DNA of 64,000 nucleotides from Novosphingobium aureum (GCF_015865035.1 NZ_JADZGI010000001.1:2793628-2857627); one strand, 5' to 3'; counted from the stretch's first letter, positions 25,922-35,109 are shown. Notes: a model not told the origin generated them from the sequence alone. Made by a program: numbers and translations.

Positions 25922-27211
25922 TCAGTCCGCGAAAGGATCGCGCACGAGGATGGTGTCCTCGCGCTCTGGGCTGGTCGAGACCAGCGCAACCGGGGTCTCG
26001 ATCAGTTCCTGCACGCGCTGGATGTACTTGATCGCCTGCGCAGGCAGGTCCGCCCACGAGCGCGCGCCTGCGGTGGTACCCTGCCAGCCGTCCATTTCCT
26101 CGTAGATCGGCTCGACACCAGCCTGGTCGGCGGCATGGCTCGGGAAATAGTCGAGCACCTTGCCATTGAGGCGATAGCCGGTGCAGATCTTCACCTTCTC
26201 GAAGCCGTCGAGCACATCGAGCTTGGTCAGTGCGATACCGGTCACGCCCGAGATGGCGCAGGACTGGCGGGTCAGCACGGCATCGAACCAGCCGCAGCGA
26301 CGCTTGCGCCCGGTAACCGTGCCGAATTCATGGCCGCGTTCGCCGAGGCGCTGGCCGGTCTCGTCCTCGAGCTCGGTCGGGAATGGACCCGAGCCGACAC
26401 GCGTGGTGTAGGCCTTGACGATGCCGAGCACGAAACCGGTCGCCGAGGGACCGAGACCCGACCCACTCGCAGCGGTGCCCGAGACGGTGTTCGAGCTGGT
26501 GACGAAGGGATAGGTGCCGTGGTCGACGTCGAGCAGCACGCCCTGCGCGCCCTCGAAGAGGATGCGCGCGCCCGCTTTCTTGACCTTGTTGAGACGGCGC
26601 CAGGTGGGCCCTGCGAACTGGAGCACGAAGGGCGCGATCTCGCGCAGTTCGTTCAGCAGCGCCTCGCGGTCAATCGGCTCCTGACCGAAGCCCGCACGCA
26701 GCGCGTCGTGGTGCGCGCACAGGCGGTCGAGCTGCGGCTCGAGGGCGTCGAGGTGGGCAAGGTCGCAGACGCGGATCGCGCGGCGGCCGACCTTGTCCTC
26801 GTATGCCGGGCCGATGCCGCGACCGGTGGTGCCGATCTTGCCTGCGCCAGCGGCCGCCTCGCGAAGGCCGTCGAGCTCGCGGTGGACCGGCAGGATCAAC
26901 GGGCAGTTGTCGGCAATGGCAAAGTTGTCGGCGTTAATCTCCACGCCCTGTCCGCGCAGCTTCTCGACTTCGGACTTGAGGTGCCAGGGATCGAGCACGA
27001 CGCCGTTGCCGATGATCGACAGCGTGCCGGTGACGATGCCCGAAGGCAGCAGCGAGAGCTTGTAGACCTGTTCGCCCACGACGAGCGTATGGCCCGCGTT
27101 GTGACCGCCCTGGAAGCGGACGACGGCATCGGCGCGGCTGGCGAGCCAGTCGACGATCTTGCCCTTGCCCTCATCGCCCCACTGGGCGCCGATCACGGTT
27201 ACGTTGGCCAC
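25922..27211 (-). CDS. purA: Adenylosuccinate synthetase
   Basis: A 429-residue GTP-dependent enzyme joining IMP and aspartate in AMP synthesis. It begins MANVTVIGAQWGDEGKGKIVDW, with the GDEGKGK GTP loop, then RFQGGHNAGHT, TTGRGIGPAYEDK, FEGAQGVLLDVDHGTYPFVTSSNT, and the C-terminal LTKLDVLDG. Length and motifs are standard. Cytosolic. It precedes the L,D-transpeptidase gene on the same strand. Confidence 0.98.
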   Translation of the reverse strand: MANVTVIGAQWGDEGKGKIVDWLASRADAVVRFQGGHNAGHTLVVGEQVYKLSLLPSGIVTGTLSIIGNGVVLDPWHLKSEVEKLRGQGVEINADNFAIADNCPLILPVHRELDGLREAAAGAGKIGTTGRGIGPAYEDKVGRRAIRVCDLAHLDALEPQLDRLCAHHDALRAGFGQEPIDREALLNELREIAPFVLQFAGPTWRRLNKVKKAGARILFEGAQGVLLDVDHGTYPFVTSSNTVSGTAASGSGLGPSATGFVLGIVKAYTTRVGSGPFPTELEDETGQRLGERGHEFGTVTGRKRRCGWFDAVLTRQSCAISGVTGIALTKLDVLDGFEKVKICTGYRLNGKVLDYFPSHAADQAGVEPIYEEMDGWQGTTAGARSWADLPAQAIKYIQRVQELIETPVALVSTSPEREDTILVRDPFAD

Positions 27212-27372
27212 GGATACACTCCTCCACCTGCCAGGTGATCCAGAAACGCCCTTCGACAGGACTCGGCGTAGCGGATGGAGCGAAGGGCGCGCAAGTACGC
27301 GCCCGGATGTGCGGTGCGCGCCCTAACGCAAAGCGCGCCCGAGTCAACCCCGGCAGGACGGACGGCGACGCC

Positions 27373-28509
27373 TCAGAGCGCGACCGCCTCACCCCCTTCG
27401 AGCCGGTGCGAGCATCCCAGCGCGACCGGGTCGTCCGCATCCGAGAGGGCCGCGACCGTCGACCAGCCGATCGCCCGCTGGCGCGCAGCGATGCCCGCAT
27501 CGTGGCCGAGCGGCAGGAACAGCTTGCGGCGCTCGCCATCCTGCCCTGCGAGTACCTCGACCAGCGGATCGGGATAGAGCGAGAAACCGGTCGCGGGTTC
27601 GGGATTGCGTCCGGTCTGGCCGAGAATCTGGTAGGTACCGCCGCGGCCCATGCTCGTGGTGATGCCATCTGCGAAGATGGTGAAGCCGAACCAGGACTGG
27701 TACTCGAAGCCATGACGCTCGGAGGGATCGAGCGTGATGCGCGCCTTGTCACCGACGCGCTCGGCGATCTCGCGCAGCCCCGCGATGCGGCTGGCGAGCA
27801 CCCCCTGGGTGTCGAAGGCGGCGAGCTTCTCGATCGCGCTCGCGAAGGGACCGACAGCGTAGAGCAGCGGCAGGTAACCCTCGCCCCCTGCATCGACCAG
27901 ACCTCCCGCATCCTTGGCATCGAGCATCTCGCGCACTGCCTCGATGCGCGAGGCGGGCAGCGGCAGCGCTTCGGCGCCGAGCGTGTCGACGAGGTCGGGC
28001 AAGGTGAAGTCGACCGAGATGCCGGTCGCACCGGCAGCCTTGAGCGCCTCAATGGCGAGCTCGACGATCTCGGCGGCAGCCGCGACGCTGTCGCTGCCGA
28101 CCAGCTCCGCCCCGACCTGCAGGCGCTCACGCGTGGGATCGAGCCCGTCGCCCTTGATCAGCGCAACCGCGCCCGAATAGGACAGACGCAAGGGGCGTGG
28201 CGCATTGGCAAGGCCGGTCGCCGCGATGCGCGCGACTTGCGCGGTCATGTCCGAACGCAGCGCCAAGAGGCGCAGCGAGACGGGGTCGACGAAGCGGAAC
28301 ATACGCCGCACCTGCACCCCGGCCATGCGGCTGGCGAGCGACTTCTCGAACTCGAGGATCGGGGCCTCTACCCGGTCATAGCCATGGCTGGCGAACACGT
28401 CGTGCGCAACGCGGCGCACATGCTGTGCGGCCCAGGCCTGCTGCGGCAGGCGATCGCCCAGCCCCTCGGGCAAGAGATCGCGGTCGGTTTCGTGCATTTC
28501 GCTTCCCAT
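27373..28509 (-). CDS. hisZ: ATP phosphoribosyltransferase regulatory subunit
   Basis: A 378-residue HisRS-like paralogue needed for short-form HisG. It keeps a class II synthetase frame (LPEGLGDRLP, RRMFRFVDPVSLRLLALRSDMTAQVARIA, GYQ-like YQSWFGFTIF, GRGGTYQILG) but lacks full catalytic residues of HisRS. It regulates the first step of histidine synthesis. The start could be ATG 28509 or ATG 28497 (MHETD). It is 161 bases upstream of purA, same strand. hisG is not in the window. Confidence 0.92.
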   Translation of the reverse strand: MGSEMHETDRDLLPEGLGDRLPQQAWAAQHVRRVAHDVFASHGYDRVEAPILEFEKSLASRMAGVQVRRMFRFVDPVSLRLLALRSDMTAQVARIAATGLANAPRPLRLSYSGAVALIKGDGLDPTRERLQVGAELVGSDSVAAAAEIVELAIEALKAAGATGISVDFTLPDLVDTLGAEALPLPASRIEAVREMLDAKDAGGLVDAGGEGYLPLLYAVGPFASAIEKLAAFDTQGVLASRIAGLREIAERVGDKARITLDPSERHGFEYQSWFGFTIFADGITTSMGRGGTYQILGQTGRNPEPATGFSLYPDPLVEVLAGQDGERRKLFLPLGHDAGIAARQRAIGWSTVAALSDADDPVALGCSHRLEGGEAVAL

Positions 28510-28582
28510 CCTCGGTCGCGGCCCGGGCCCGGCAAAGCGCCGGGCGGCCTCGCGGCGAGCCTATAGGGCGAGATCGACGGAT

Positions 28583-29350
28583 TCAGCAAGCCGCCTGCGC
28601 AATTCGCGGCGCGACCTGCGCTTCGGCCTGCTCCAGCAATGCGAAATCTGCCGCGTAAAACTCGCGGATGAAACTCAGTTGATGCGCCTTGAGCGAAATG
28701 GCCGAGCGCCTGCCTGCATTGAGCCGGGGCACACATCCAAGCCCCTTGAGGCAAGGCAGACCGGCGATTGCCTCGATCTGCTGGTATGGCACGAGGTGAT
28801 CCACGGCTATGCGCTGATCGCGGTCCGCGAGATACCAGCCTTGCGGTCGGAAGATATGGTCGACATCGAAGATCGAACGCGCCGTCGCGACGTGCTCGAT
28901 CGCGTCGTCGAGATCGCGGAACTTCATGTAGCGCGAGCGAAACGCGGACGAAACCGGCCGTTCCGGGTTGCCGCCGGTGCGCGCGAAATGGAAGGCAGAG
29001 AGGAACCGGTCGACCGGATCGCGCACGATGGCAAAGCTCGGCAAGTCGAGCAGATCAGGCGCAAGGCTGGCGTAATAGGTCACCGTGCGGTGCTTGACCT
29101 GCTGGCCATAGAGCGTGTGCGAAATCGAGGTTCCGGCATTCTTGGGCACATGCACGAAGAGGACGCCACGCGCACGGACCGCATCGATCATGCGCCGCCG
29201 TTTGCCATCCGCATAAGTGGGAAGTCCGAGTCGACACATCCGCTCGGGAACGTCGCTTACGTAGCGCACCCCCATGGCGGCACTCAGGGTCGCATTGAGC
29301 GCAGACTTGCCTCTGCGCAGGCCAGTTTCGATAGGTCCTAAGATTGTCAT
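28583..29350 (-). CDS. Sulfotransferase family 2 protein
   Basis: A 255-residue PAPS-binding protein. The 5'-phosphosulfate loop is FVHVPKNAGTSIS (about residues 65-77) and the 3'-phosphate loop is FAIVRDPVDRFLSAFHFAR. This matches the sulfotransferase family 2 (carbohydrate type). No signal peptide or TM. The acceptor may be a surface glycan or lipid, but the sequence does not say. It is 73 bases upstream of hisZ on the same strand. Confidence 0.82.
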   Translation of the reverse strand: MTILGPIETGLRRGKSALNATLSAAMGVRYVSDVPERMCRLGLPTYADGKRRRMIDAVRARGVLFVHVPKNAGTSISHTLYGQQVKHRTVTYYASLAPDLLDLPSFAIVRDPVDRFLSAFHFARTGGNPERPVSSAFRSRYMKFRDLDDAIEHVATARSIFDVDHIFRPQGWYLADRDQRIAVDHLVPYQQIEAIAGLPCLKGLGCVPRLNAGRRSAISLKAHQLSFIREFYAADFALLEQAEAQVAPRIAQAAC

Positions 29351-29472
29351 GCACCCATTGTTGCGGTCCGGGTGTCACACAGTGTTGTCAGGACATTGCA
29401 ACAAGATTGCGGCCAGCGACATTGCTCCATCGCTGGCTGGAGACTGGCCGCGTGGGCTCCGGAACGGAATCG

Positions 29473-29503
29473 AAAAGGGGCCACGCCCAAGGCGTGACCC
29501 CTT
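29473..29503 (-). terminator. Rho-independent terminator after serA
   Basis: A 13-bp stem with one mismatch (29475-29487 and 29491-29503) around a 3-base loop. On the minus strand it is followed by TTTTC. It lies 49 bases after the serA stop. Confidence 0.8.
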
Positions 29504-29551
29504 CCGTTGGGAGACTGGCGACGCCGGATCGGCACCGGTCAGGACATTTTG

Positions 29552-31138
29552 TCAGGCGAAGGTCAGCGCCTTGACCAGCTTCACGCCGGGCAGTTCGTTG
29601 GCGGCCTTGAGCACTTCGTCGTTCACTGCGGAGTCGACCGAGAGCAGCAGGATTGCTTCGCCACCGGCCTCGCGGCGTCCCAGGTTGAAGGTGCCGATGT
29701 TGATGCCGTTCTCGCCCAGCAAGGTACCGATGCGGCCGATGAAGCCGGGGGCGTCCTCGTTGACGATGTACATCATGTGCCCGGTCAGTTCGGCCTCGAC
29801 CTTGATGCCGAACAGCTCGATCAGGCGCGGATCGGCGTTGTTGAACAGCGTGCCGGCAACCGAACGCTCGCCCGCTTCGGTCTTGACCGAGACGCGGATC
29901 AGCGTGTGGTAGTTGCCCTCGCGCTCGGTCTTGACCTCGCGCACTTCCAGACCGCGCTCCTTGGCGAGGTAGGGGGCATTCACCATGTTCACCGAGTCCG
30001 ACTGGACGCGCAGGAAACCGGAGAGCACAGCGGCGACCATCGGCTTCATGTTGAGCTCGGCAGCAGCGCCCTCGGTGTGGATCGAGATCCGCGGAACCGA
30101 ATCGCGGGTCAGCTGGCCGACGAGGCTGCCGAGCTGTTCGGCAAGCTTCATGTACGGCTTGAGCTTGGGCGCTTCCTCGGCCGAGAGGCTGGGCATGTTT
30201 AGCGCGTTGGTGACGCCGCCATTGACGAGGTAGTCAGCAAGCTGCTCGGCAACCTGCAGCGCAACGTTGACCTGCGCTTCGGTGGTCGATGCACCGAGGT
30301 GCGGGGTGCAGATGAAGTTGTCGCACTCGAACAGCGGCGATTCCTTGGCCGGCTCGGTCTGGAACACGTCGAGCGCGGCACCGGCGACGTGGCCGCTGTC
30401 GAGCATCTTCTTGAGCGCGTTCTCGTCGATCAGGCCGCCACGCGCACAGTTGACGATGCGCACGCCCTTCTTGGTCTTGGCGAGGTTGTCTTCAGAGAGG
30501 ATGTTGCGGGTCTGTTCGGTCAGCGGCGTGTGCAGCGTGATGAAGTCGGCCTTGGCGAGCAGCGTATCGAGGTCGGCCTTTTCAACGCCCATTTCCACGG
30601 CGCGCTCAGGCGTCAGGAACGGATCGTAGGCGACCACCTTCATCTTGAGGCCGAGCGCACGGCTGGCGACGATCGAGCCGATGTTGCCCGCGCCGATGAG
30701 GCCAAGCGTCTTGCCGGTGACTTCGACGCCCATAAAGGCGTTCTTCGGCCACTTGCCTTCCTTGGTCTGCGCGTTGGCTTCCGGGATCTGGCGAGCGAGC
30801 GCGAACATCATGGCGATGGCGTGCTCGGCGGTGGTGATCGAGTTGCCGAACGGAGTGTTCATGACGACGACGCCCTTGCCCGAGGCATAGGGGATGTCGA
30901 CGTTGTCGACGCCGATGCCGGCGCGGCCGATGACCTTGAGGTTGGTCGCGGCGTCGAGGATTTCCTTGGTGACCTTCGTCGAGGAACGGATGGCGAGGCC
31001 ATCGTATTCGCCGATGCGTGCGATCAGCTGCTCGGGCGTTTCGCCGGTGATGACGTCCACATCGCAACCGCGCTCTTCGAAGATGCGCTTGGCGTTGGGG
31101 TCCATCTTGTCGGAAATGAGAACTTTGGGCTTGGTCAT
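29552..31138 (-). CDS. serA: D-3-phosphoglycerate dehydrogenase
   Basis: A 528-residue enzyme oxidising 3-phosphoglycerate, the first step of serine synthesis. It is the long form with three parts: the substrate/NAD domains (about 1-315, with GLIGAGNIGSIVA, NCARGGLIDENAL and CTPHLGAST), an intervening ASB domain (about 320-450), and a C-terminal ACT domain (LTGHMMYIVNEDAPGFIGRIGTLLGENGINIGTFNLGRR) for serine feedback. SD GAGGA stands directly before ATG. It is transcribed after serC, with a REP-like pair between. Confidence 0.97.
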   Translation of the reverse strand: MTKPKVLISDKMDPNAKRIFEERGCDVDVITGETPEQLIARIGEYDGLAIRSSTKVTKEILDAATNLKVIGRAGIGVDNVDIPYASGKGVVVMNTPFGNSITTAEHAIAMMFALARQIPEANAQTKEGKWPKNAFMGVEVTGKTLGLIGAGNIGSIVASRALGLKMKVVAYDPFLTPERAVEMGVEKADLDTLLAKADFITLHTPLTEQTRNILSEDNLAKTKKGVRIVNCARGGLIDENALKKMLDSGHVAGAALDVFQTEPAKESPLFECDNFICTPHLGASTTEAQVNVALQVAEQLADYLVNGGVTNALNMPSLSAEEAPKLKPYMKLAEQLGSLVGQLTRDSVPRISIHTEGAAAELNMKPMVAAVLSGFLRVQSDSVNMVNAPYLAKERGLEVREVKTEREGNYHTLIRVSVKTEAGERSVAGTLFNNADPRLIELFGIKVEAELTGHMMYIVNEDAPGFIGRIGTLLGENGINIGTFNLGRREAGGEAILLLSVDSAVNDEVLKAANELPGVKLVKALTFA

Positions 31139-31146
31139 GTTTTCCT

Positions 31147-31234
31147 CGTCATTCCCGCGAAGGCGGGAATCCAGTCCTGCCTTCGCGTCTGTATGTGAGG
31201 TTGAAACTGGATCCCCGCCTTCGCGGGGATGACG
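31147..31234. repeat. REP-like inverted repeat pair between serA and serC
   Basis: Two 28-bp copies face each other: 31147-31174 and the reverse complement at 31207-31234, differing at 2 positions. Each is itself a short hairpin (CCCGCGAAGGCGGG type). The 32-base spacer holds no gene. Such 'CCCGCCTTCGCGGG' elements are dispersed REP/REPIN-like sequences in many proteobacterial genomes. Here the pair forms a large hairpin ending about 8 bases before the serA start, next to its ribosome-binding site. Confidence 0.85.
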
Positions 31235-31261
31235 AATCTAGTTGGTCGTCCGAGCGAATGC

Positions 31262-32395
31262 TCAGGCAGCGGCCTTGACGGTGGCGTAGGCCCAGTCAAG
31301 CCAGGGACCGAGGTCCTCGATGTCCTGGGTATTGACCGTGGCGCCGCACCAGATGCGAAGGCCTGCGGGCGCATCGCGGTAGCCGGCGAGATCGAAGGCC
31401 GCGCCTTCCTTCTCCAGAGCGGCGGCGAACTTCTTGATGAAGTCGGTGTCCGCGCCTTCGACGGTCAGGCAGACCGAGGTCTTCGAACGGGTCGCCGGAT
31501 CGGCGGCCAGGTGGCCGAGCCAGTCGCGGTCGGCTACGATCTTGTCGAGCGCGGCAGCGTTGGCGTCCGAACGGGCCTTGAGGCCTTCGAGGCCGCCCAG
31601 ATCCTTGGCCCACTCCAGCGCGAAGATCGCGTCTTCGACGGCCAGCATCGAGGGGGTGTTGATCGTCTCGCCCTTGAAGATGCCCTCGATCAGCTTGCCG
31701 CCCTTGGTGAGGCGGAAGATTTTGGGGAGCGGGCGATCGGGGGTGTAGCTCTCCAGACGCTCGACCGCACGGGGGCCGAGGATCAGAACGCCGTGGCCGC
31801 CCTCGCCGCCCAGGACCTTCTGCCAGGAGAAGGTGGCAACGTCGATCTTGGACCAGTCGATGTCGTAGGCGAAGACGCCCGAGGTCGCGTCGGCGAAGGC
31901 CAGGCCTTCACGGTCGGCGGGAATGAAGTCCGCGCTGGGAACGCGCACGCCCGAGGTGGTGCCGTTCCAGGTGAAGAGCACGTCGTTGCTCCAATCCACC
32001 TGGGTGAGGTCGGGGATCTGGCCGTAGTCGGCGCGGATCACGGTGGGGTCGAGCTTGAGCTGCTTGACGGCGTCCGTCACCCAGCCTTCGCCGAAGCTTT
32101 CCCAGGCGAGCGTGGTGACCGGCTTGGCGCCGAGCATGGTCCACATGGCCATCTCGAAGGCGCCGGTGTCGGAACCGGGAACAATACCGATGCGGTGGGT
32201 GTCGGGCAGCTGCAGCACTTCGCGCATCAGGTCGATGCAGTACTGAAGGCGCGTCTTGCCGATCTTCGCGCGGTGCGAACGACCCAGCGATTCGGTGGCC
32301 AGCTTTTCGGGAGCAAAGGTGGGTGCCTTGGCGCAGGGACCCGACGAGAAATGCGGACGCGCAGGCTTGCGCGCCGGTACCGTGATATCAGTCAT
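31262..32395 (-). CDS. serC: Phosphoserine aminotransferase
   Basis: A 377-residue class V PLP aminotransferase converting 3-phosphohydroxypyruvate to phosphoserine. It has HFSSGPCAK, GSDTGAFEMAMWTMLG, ADATSGVFAYDIDWSKIDV and the PLP Lys in FSWQKVLGGEGGHG. Length and motifs fit the alphaproteobacterial SerC group. The leader has a promoter and an SD-masking hairpin (see below). It is followed by serA after the REP-like pair. Confidence 0.97.
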   Translation of the reverse strand: MTDITVPARKPARPHFSSGPCAKAPTFAPEKLATESLGRSHRAKIGKTRLQYCIDLMREVLQLPDTHRIGIVPGSDTGAFEMAMWTMLGAKPVTTLAWESFGEGWVTDAVKQLKLDPTVIRADYGQIPDLTQVDWSNDVLFTWNGTTSGVRVPSADFIPADREGLAFADATSGVFAYDIDWSKIDVATFSWQKVLGGEGGHGVLILGPRAVERLESYTPDRPLPKIFRLTKGGKLIEGIFKGETINTPSMLAVEDAIFALEWAKDLGGLEGLKARSDANAAALDKIVADRDWLGHLAADPATRSKTSVCLTVEGADTDFIKKFAAALEKEGAAFDLAGYRDAPAGLRIWCGATVNTQDIEDLGPWLDWAYATVKAAA

Positions 32396-32401
32396 TTAAG
32401 A

Positions 32402-32480
32402 CTCTCCTTACAGAGAGCTCGCGCGGCGTTGGGACCGCGTGGCCCGAAGCCGCATCTAAGCCTGCCAATGTGAAAGTCAA
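32402..32480 (-). promoter_or_regulatory. serC promoter and structured leader
   Basis: On the minus strand TTGACT (complement of 32475-32480) is followed 16 bases later by TAGATG (complement of 32453-32458). The leader then folds: GCGGC pairs with GCCGC, and CTCTC/GAGAG (32402-32417) encloses the Shine-Dalgarno AAGGAG. This resembles the idea of the serC RNA motif known upstream of alphaproteobacterial serC, but I did not align it to a model. Confidence 0.45.
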
Positions 32481-32600
32481 ACGATTCGCACGCCGAGGCG
32501 ACTCCCCTCCGGGATAATCCGAGTTTGCTCCGGATGGCCCGGCGGGTAGACTGGGCCCACGCTAAACCCCGGGTTAATCACGAATTGCGATAACGTCCCC

Positions 32601-33293
32601 ATGCGCGGTACCGTCCTGATCCTGCCTTTGCTCGGCCTGCTTGCCGGGTGTGTCGACATTCCACGCTCGAAATCCCCGCAGTCGCGCGAAGGCGCAGGAA
32701 AATCGAGCAGGCAGGCTGTACGCCAGTCAACCCGAACCTTCTCGCCGCGACCCGAGTACGGTCAGTGCCTCAGCAAGCTGGGCGCGCAGCAGGCCAGCTT
32801 CCGACCACTGGAGGACAAGTATTACGGGAAAGGCTGTTCGACGCTTGGCACGGTGCAGCTCTCCTCGCTCGCCAGTGACACCGCCTCGCTCAGCCTCACC
32901 AACCTTGGCCCGGTGACCTGCCCAATGGCGACCGGCTTTGCCGGTTGGGCGCGCTTCGGCGTGGACCGGGCGGCAGAACAGATCTTCGGTAGCCGGGTGG
33001 CTCGGATCGAGACCTATGGCAGCTACAATTGCCGCAACGTCGCGGGTACGAGCCGACGCTCAGGTCATGCCACCGCCAATGCAATCGACGTCTCCGCATT
33101 CGTTCTGGCCGACGGGCACCGCATCAGCGTGCTCGACGACTGGTCGGGCGGGAGCCGGGAAGAGCGACGTTTCCTGCGCATCGTCCATGACAGCGCGTGC
33201 AAGCGTTTCGGAATGGTGCTGGGCCCCGACTACAACTCGGCGCACGAGAACCATTTCCATCTGGAAGCCAGCGACGGCAGCTTCTGCCGTTGA
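32601..33293 (+). CDS. Extensin-like C-terminal domain lipoprotein
   Basis: A 230-residue protein with a lipoprotein signal (MRGTVLILPLLGLLAGC, lipobox LAGC). The mature part matches the bacterial extensin-like C domain: PVTCPMATGFAGWA, ETYGSYNCRNVAGTSRRSGHATANAIDVSAFVLADG, HDSACKRFGMVLGPDYNSAHENHFHLEA. The conserved His and Asp in SGHATANAIDV and HENHFHLE resemble D-Ala-D-Ala peptidase-type metal sites (peptidase M15-like fold). A role on cell wall peptides is likely but unproven. Stands alone on plus, opposite to the Anbu operon. Confidence 0.8.
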   Translation: MRGTVLILPLLGLLAGCVDIPRSKSPQSREGAGKSSRQAVRQSTRTFSPRPEYGQCLSKLGAQQASFRPLEDKYYGKGCSTLGTVQLSSLASDTASLSLTNLGPVTCPMATGFAGWARFGVDRAAEQIFGSRVARIETYGSYNCRNVAGTSRRSGHATANAIDVSAFVLADGHRISVLDDWSGGSREERRFLRIVHDSACKRFGMVLGPDYNSAHENHFHLEASDGSFCR

Positions 33294-33339
33294 GCCCGGC
33301 GGCTCCCCTGCCCCCGACGAGGCAGGATCGGCTCGTGTA

Positions 33340-34104
33340 TCAGCCCGAAACGGCCTCGGCGCGCGCTTCCATGCGGTAGTCCGGCAGCGCGTCGAGCGCC
33401 TGACGCAAGGCCTCGCCCCAGCCTTCAGAGACGGCCTGCAGATAGGGATCGCCCGCCTCGATGCGGCGCTCGTGAAGCGGAGTGAAGCAGTCGCGCTCGA
33501 TCACCAGCAGGTCGAGCGGCAGGCCGACCGAGAGATTGGCCTTGAGCGTGGAGTCGAACGAGACCGTCATCAGCTTCACCGCAGCCTCGAAGCTCATGTC
33601 GGGCTGGTAGCCGCGCAGCAGGATCGGGCGTCCATACTTGGTCTCGCCGATCTGGAAGAAGGGCGTATCGAAGCTCGCCTCGATGAAGTTGCCTTCGGGG
33701 TAGATCAGGAACAGGCGCGGTTCCATCCCGGCGATCTGGCCTGCGACGATGATCGTCGCGCTGAAGGTACCTGCCGCAGCGCGCGGACCGTTGTCCTCTG
33801 CGCGCGAGGAGATCGTCTCGCGCAGCAGATCGCCGACGATCGTCGCGACCTGGAACATGGTCTCGGCCTCGAGCAGCGAATTGCTACGCTGCGACGGTGC
33901 CTTGTTGCGCTCCTCCAGCTGGCTGATCACGGCCTGCGTGGTAGCGAGGTTACCCGCGGTCATCACCGAGATGATGCGCTCGCCCGAGATTTCCCAGTGA
34001 TGCATCTTGCGGAAGGTGGAGATGTTGTCGACGCCCGAATTGGTGCGGGTGTCGCTCATGAGCACGAGCCCACGCTCCAGCATCATGCCAACGCAATAGG
34101 TCAT
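33340..34104 (-). CDS. Anbu, ancestral proteasome-like beta subunit
   Basis: A 254-residue Ntn-hydrolase of the Anbu family. Start is set at 34104, giving MTYCVGMMLERGLVLMSDTRTN: after Met removal Thr2 becomes the N-terminal nucleophile, as in proteasomes and HslV. A longer GTG-start version would bury it. Other blocks are DNISTFRKMHHWEISGERIISVMTAGNLATTQ and GRPILLRGYQPDMSFEAAVKLM. Found with transglutaminase, alpha-E and ATP-grasp genes on the same strand, the known Anbu neighbourhood. Assembles into spiral/ring oligomers in other species; its substrate is not known. A 153-base gap separates it from the transglutaminase gene. Confidence 0.9.
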   Translation of the reverse strand: MTYCVGMMLERGLVLMSDTRTNSGVDNISTFRKMHHWEISGERIISVMTAGNLATTQAVISQLEERNKAPSQRSNSLLEAETMFQVATIVGDLLRETISSRAEDNGPRAAAGTFSATIIVAGQIAGMEPRLFLIYPEGNFIEASFDTPFFQIGETKYGRPILLRGYQPDMSFEAAVKLMTVSFDSTLKANLSVGLPLDLLVIERDCFTPLHERRIEAGDPYLQAVSEGWGEALRQALDALPDYRMEARAEAVSG

Positions 34105-34257
34105 CGACGTCTTGGCCCCTGCACTCTTTGCGGACGCACCCGAATCGAATGCATCGTAATTCAACTGCACCACTTCGCACAGCCGTGCGACCCGGCTGAC
34201 TTTTCTGGATTATCCTTGCTGCAGCGTTCGGACCAACAAGGACTCCTTACGCGAATC

Positions 34258-35109
34258 CTACTGCTGACCGGTCCCGGAAGACTGTTGCTGCTGCTGTCCT
34301 CCTAGCACCTTCTCGGCCACCGACAACTGCACATCGAGATGGCTATCCCCACCTCCCGACGCGACACCGGTAACCGGAGCCGCCTCGCTGTAGTCACAAC
34401 CGCTGGCCACGCGAATGTACCTATCGTCGGGACAGACCTCGTTGGAGACGTCGAAACCGACCCAGCCCAGCCCCGGCACGTGGGCCTCGGCCCAGCCATG
34501 CCCGGCCTCCTGCTCCTCGCGGTCGTCCATCTTGAGATAGCCGCCGACGTAGCGCATCGGAATGTCGACGAGGCGGCCGGCGCTGATCATGATGTGCGCG
34601 TGGTCCTGGCAAACGCCCTTGCCCGCCGCCAGCGCCTCCTCGGCAGTAGTGCCGACGTCGGTCTGTCCTGGGACATACTCGACCTGCTGCCCGACCGCGC
34701 GCGACAACGCGTGGAGGAAGGCCAGCGTATCGCCCTTGTCGACATCGATAGAGGAGACCAGCTGCCGCACCTTGCTTCCGGGCTTGGTCAGTGCGGTCGG
34801 TCTCAGGAAGCACCACAGGGGCATATGCCCCGAGTGCATGCCGATGACGCCATTGTTGTCGCTGGTCCGCACGGTGCCCGAACAGGTCACCACGACCTCT
34901 TCGGCGCCCTGCTCGATCGAGACCAGGGTCACGTGGTTGTGGTTCTGGTCCTCGTATTCGGCCTCGACGCGAGCGCCAGCGAGGTCCATCGTCCAGTCCA
35001 GCACTTCCTGACCATGCGTGGACTTGGGCCGCAAACGCAGGCGCTGCAGGCCGTGGGTAACCGCCTCGGTGAAGACGTAGCGGGTGGTATGAGTGACGGT
35101 CAGCAGCAC
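34258..35109 (-). CDS. Transglutaminase-like cysteine peptidase of the Anbu operon
   Basis: A 283-residue protein. The N-terminal beta domain (MLLTVTHTTRYVFTEAV) is followed by the transglutaminase core with catalytic Cys167 (GKGVCQDHAH), His204 (GHGWAEAH) and Asp220 (WVGFDVSNEV). No signal peptide. The C-terminus is a Gln-rich tail (GGQQQQQSSGTGQQ). Family members in this operon type act as peptidases or amidases; substrate not known. Nine bases separate it from the alpha-E gene. Confidence 0.9.
   Translation of the reverse strand: MLLTVTHTTRYVFTEAVTHGLQRLRLRPKSTHGQEVLDWTMDLAGARVEAEYEDQNHNHVTLVSIEQGAEEVVVTCSGTVRTSDNNGVIGMHSGHMPLWCFLRPTALTKPGSKVRQLVSSIDVDKGDTLAFLHALSRAVGQQVEYVPGQTDVGTTAEEALAAGKGVCQDHAHIMISAGRLVDIPMRYVGGYLKMDDREEQEAGHGWAEAHVPGLGWVGFDVSNEVCPDDRYIRVASGCDYSEAAPVTGVASGGGDSHLDVQLSVAEKVLGGQQQQQSSGTGQQ

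Noticed and set aside
25901..27238. A 445-codon frame opposite purA
   Set aside because: Antisense shadow; no family resemblance.
28583..29350. Phage or insertion-sequence gene
   Set aside because: Clear PAPS-binding loops of a sulfotransferase; no mobile features nearby.
31147..31234. CRISPR-like repeat-spacer unit
   Set aside because: Only two copies, inverted relative to each other, with no array or cas genes; fits REP-like elements.
31229..32473. A 414-codon frame opposite serC
   Set aside because: Antisense shadow of a certain gene.
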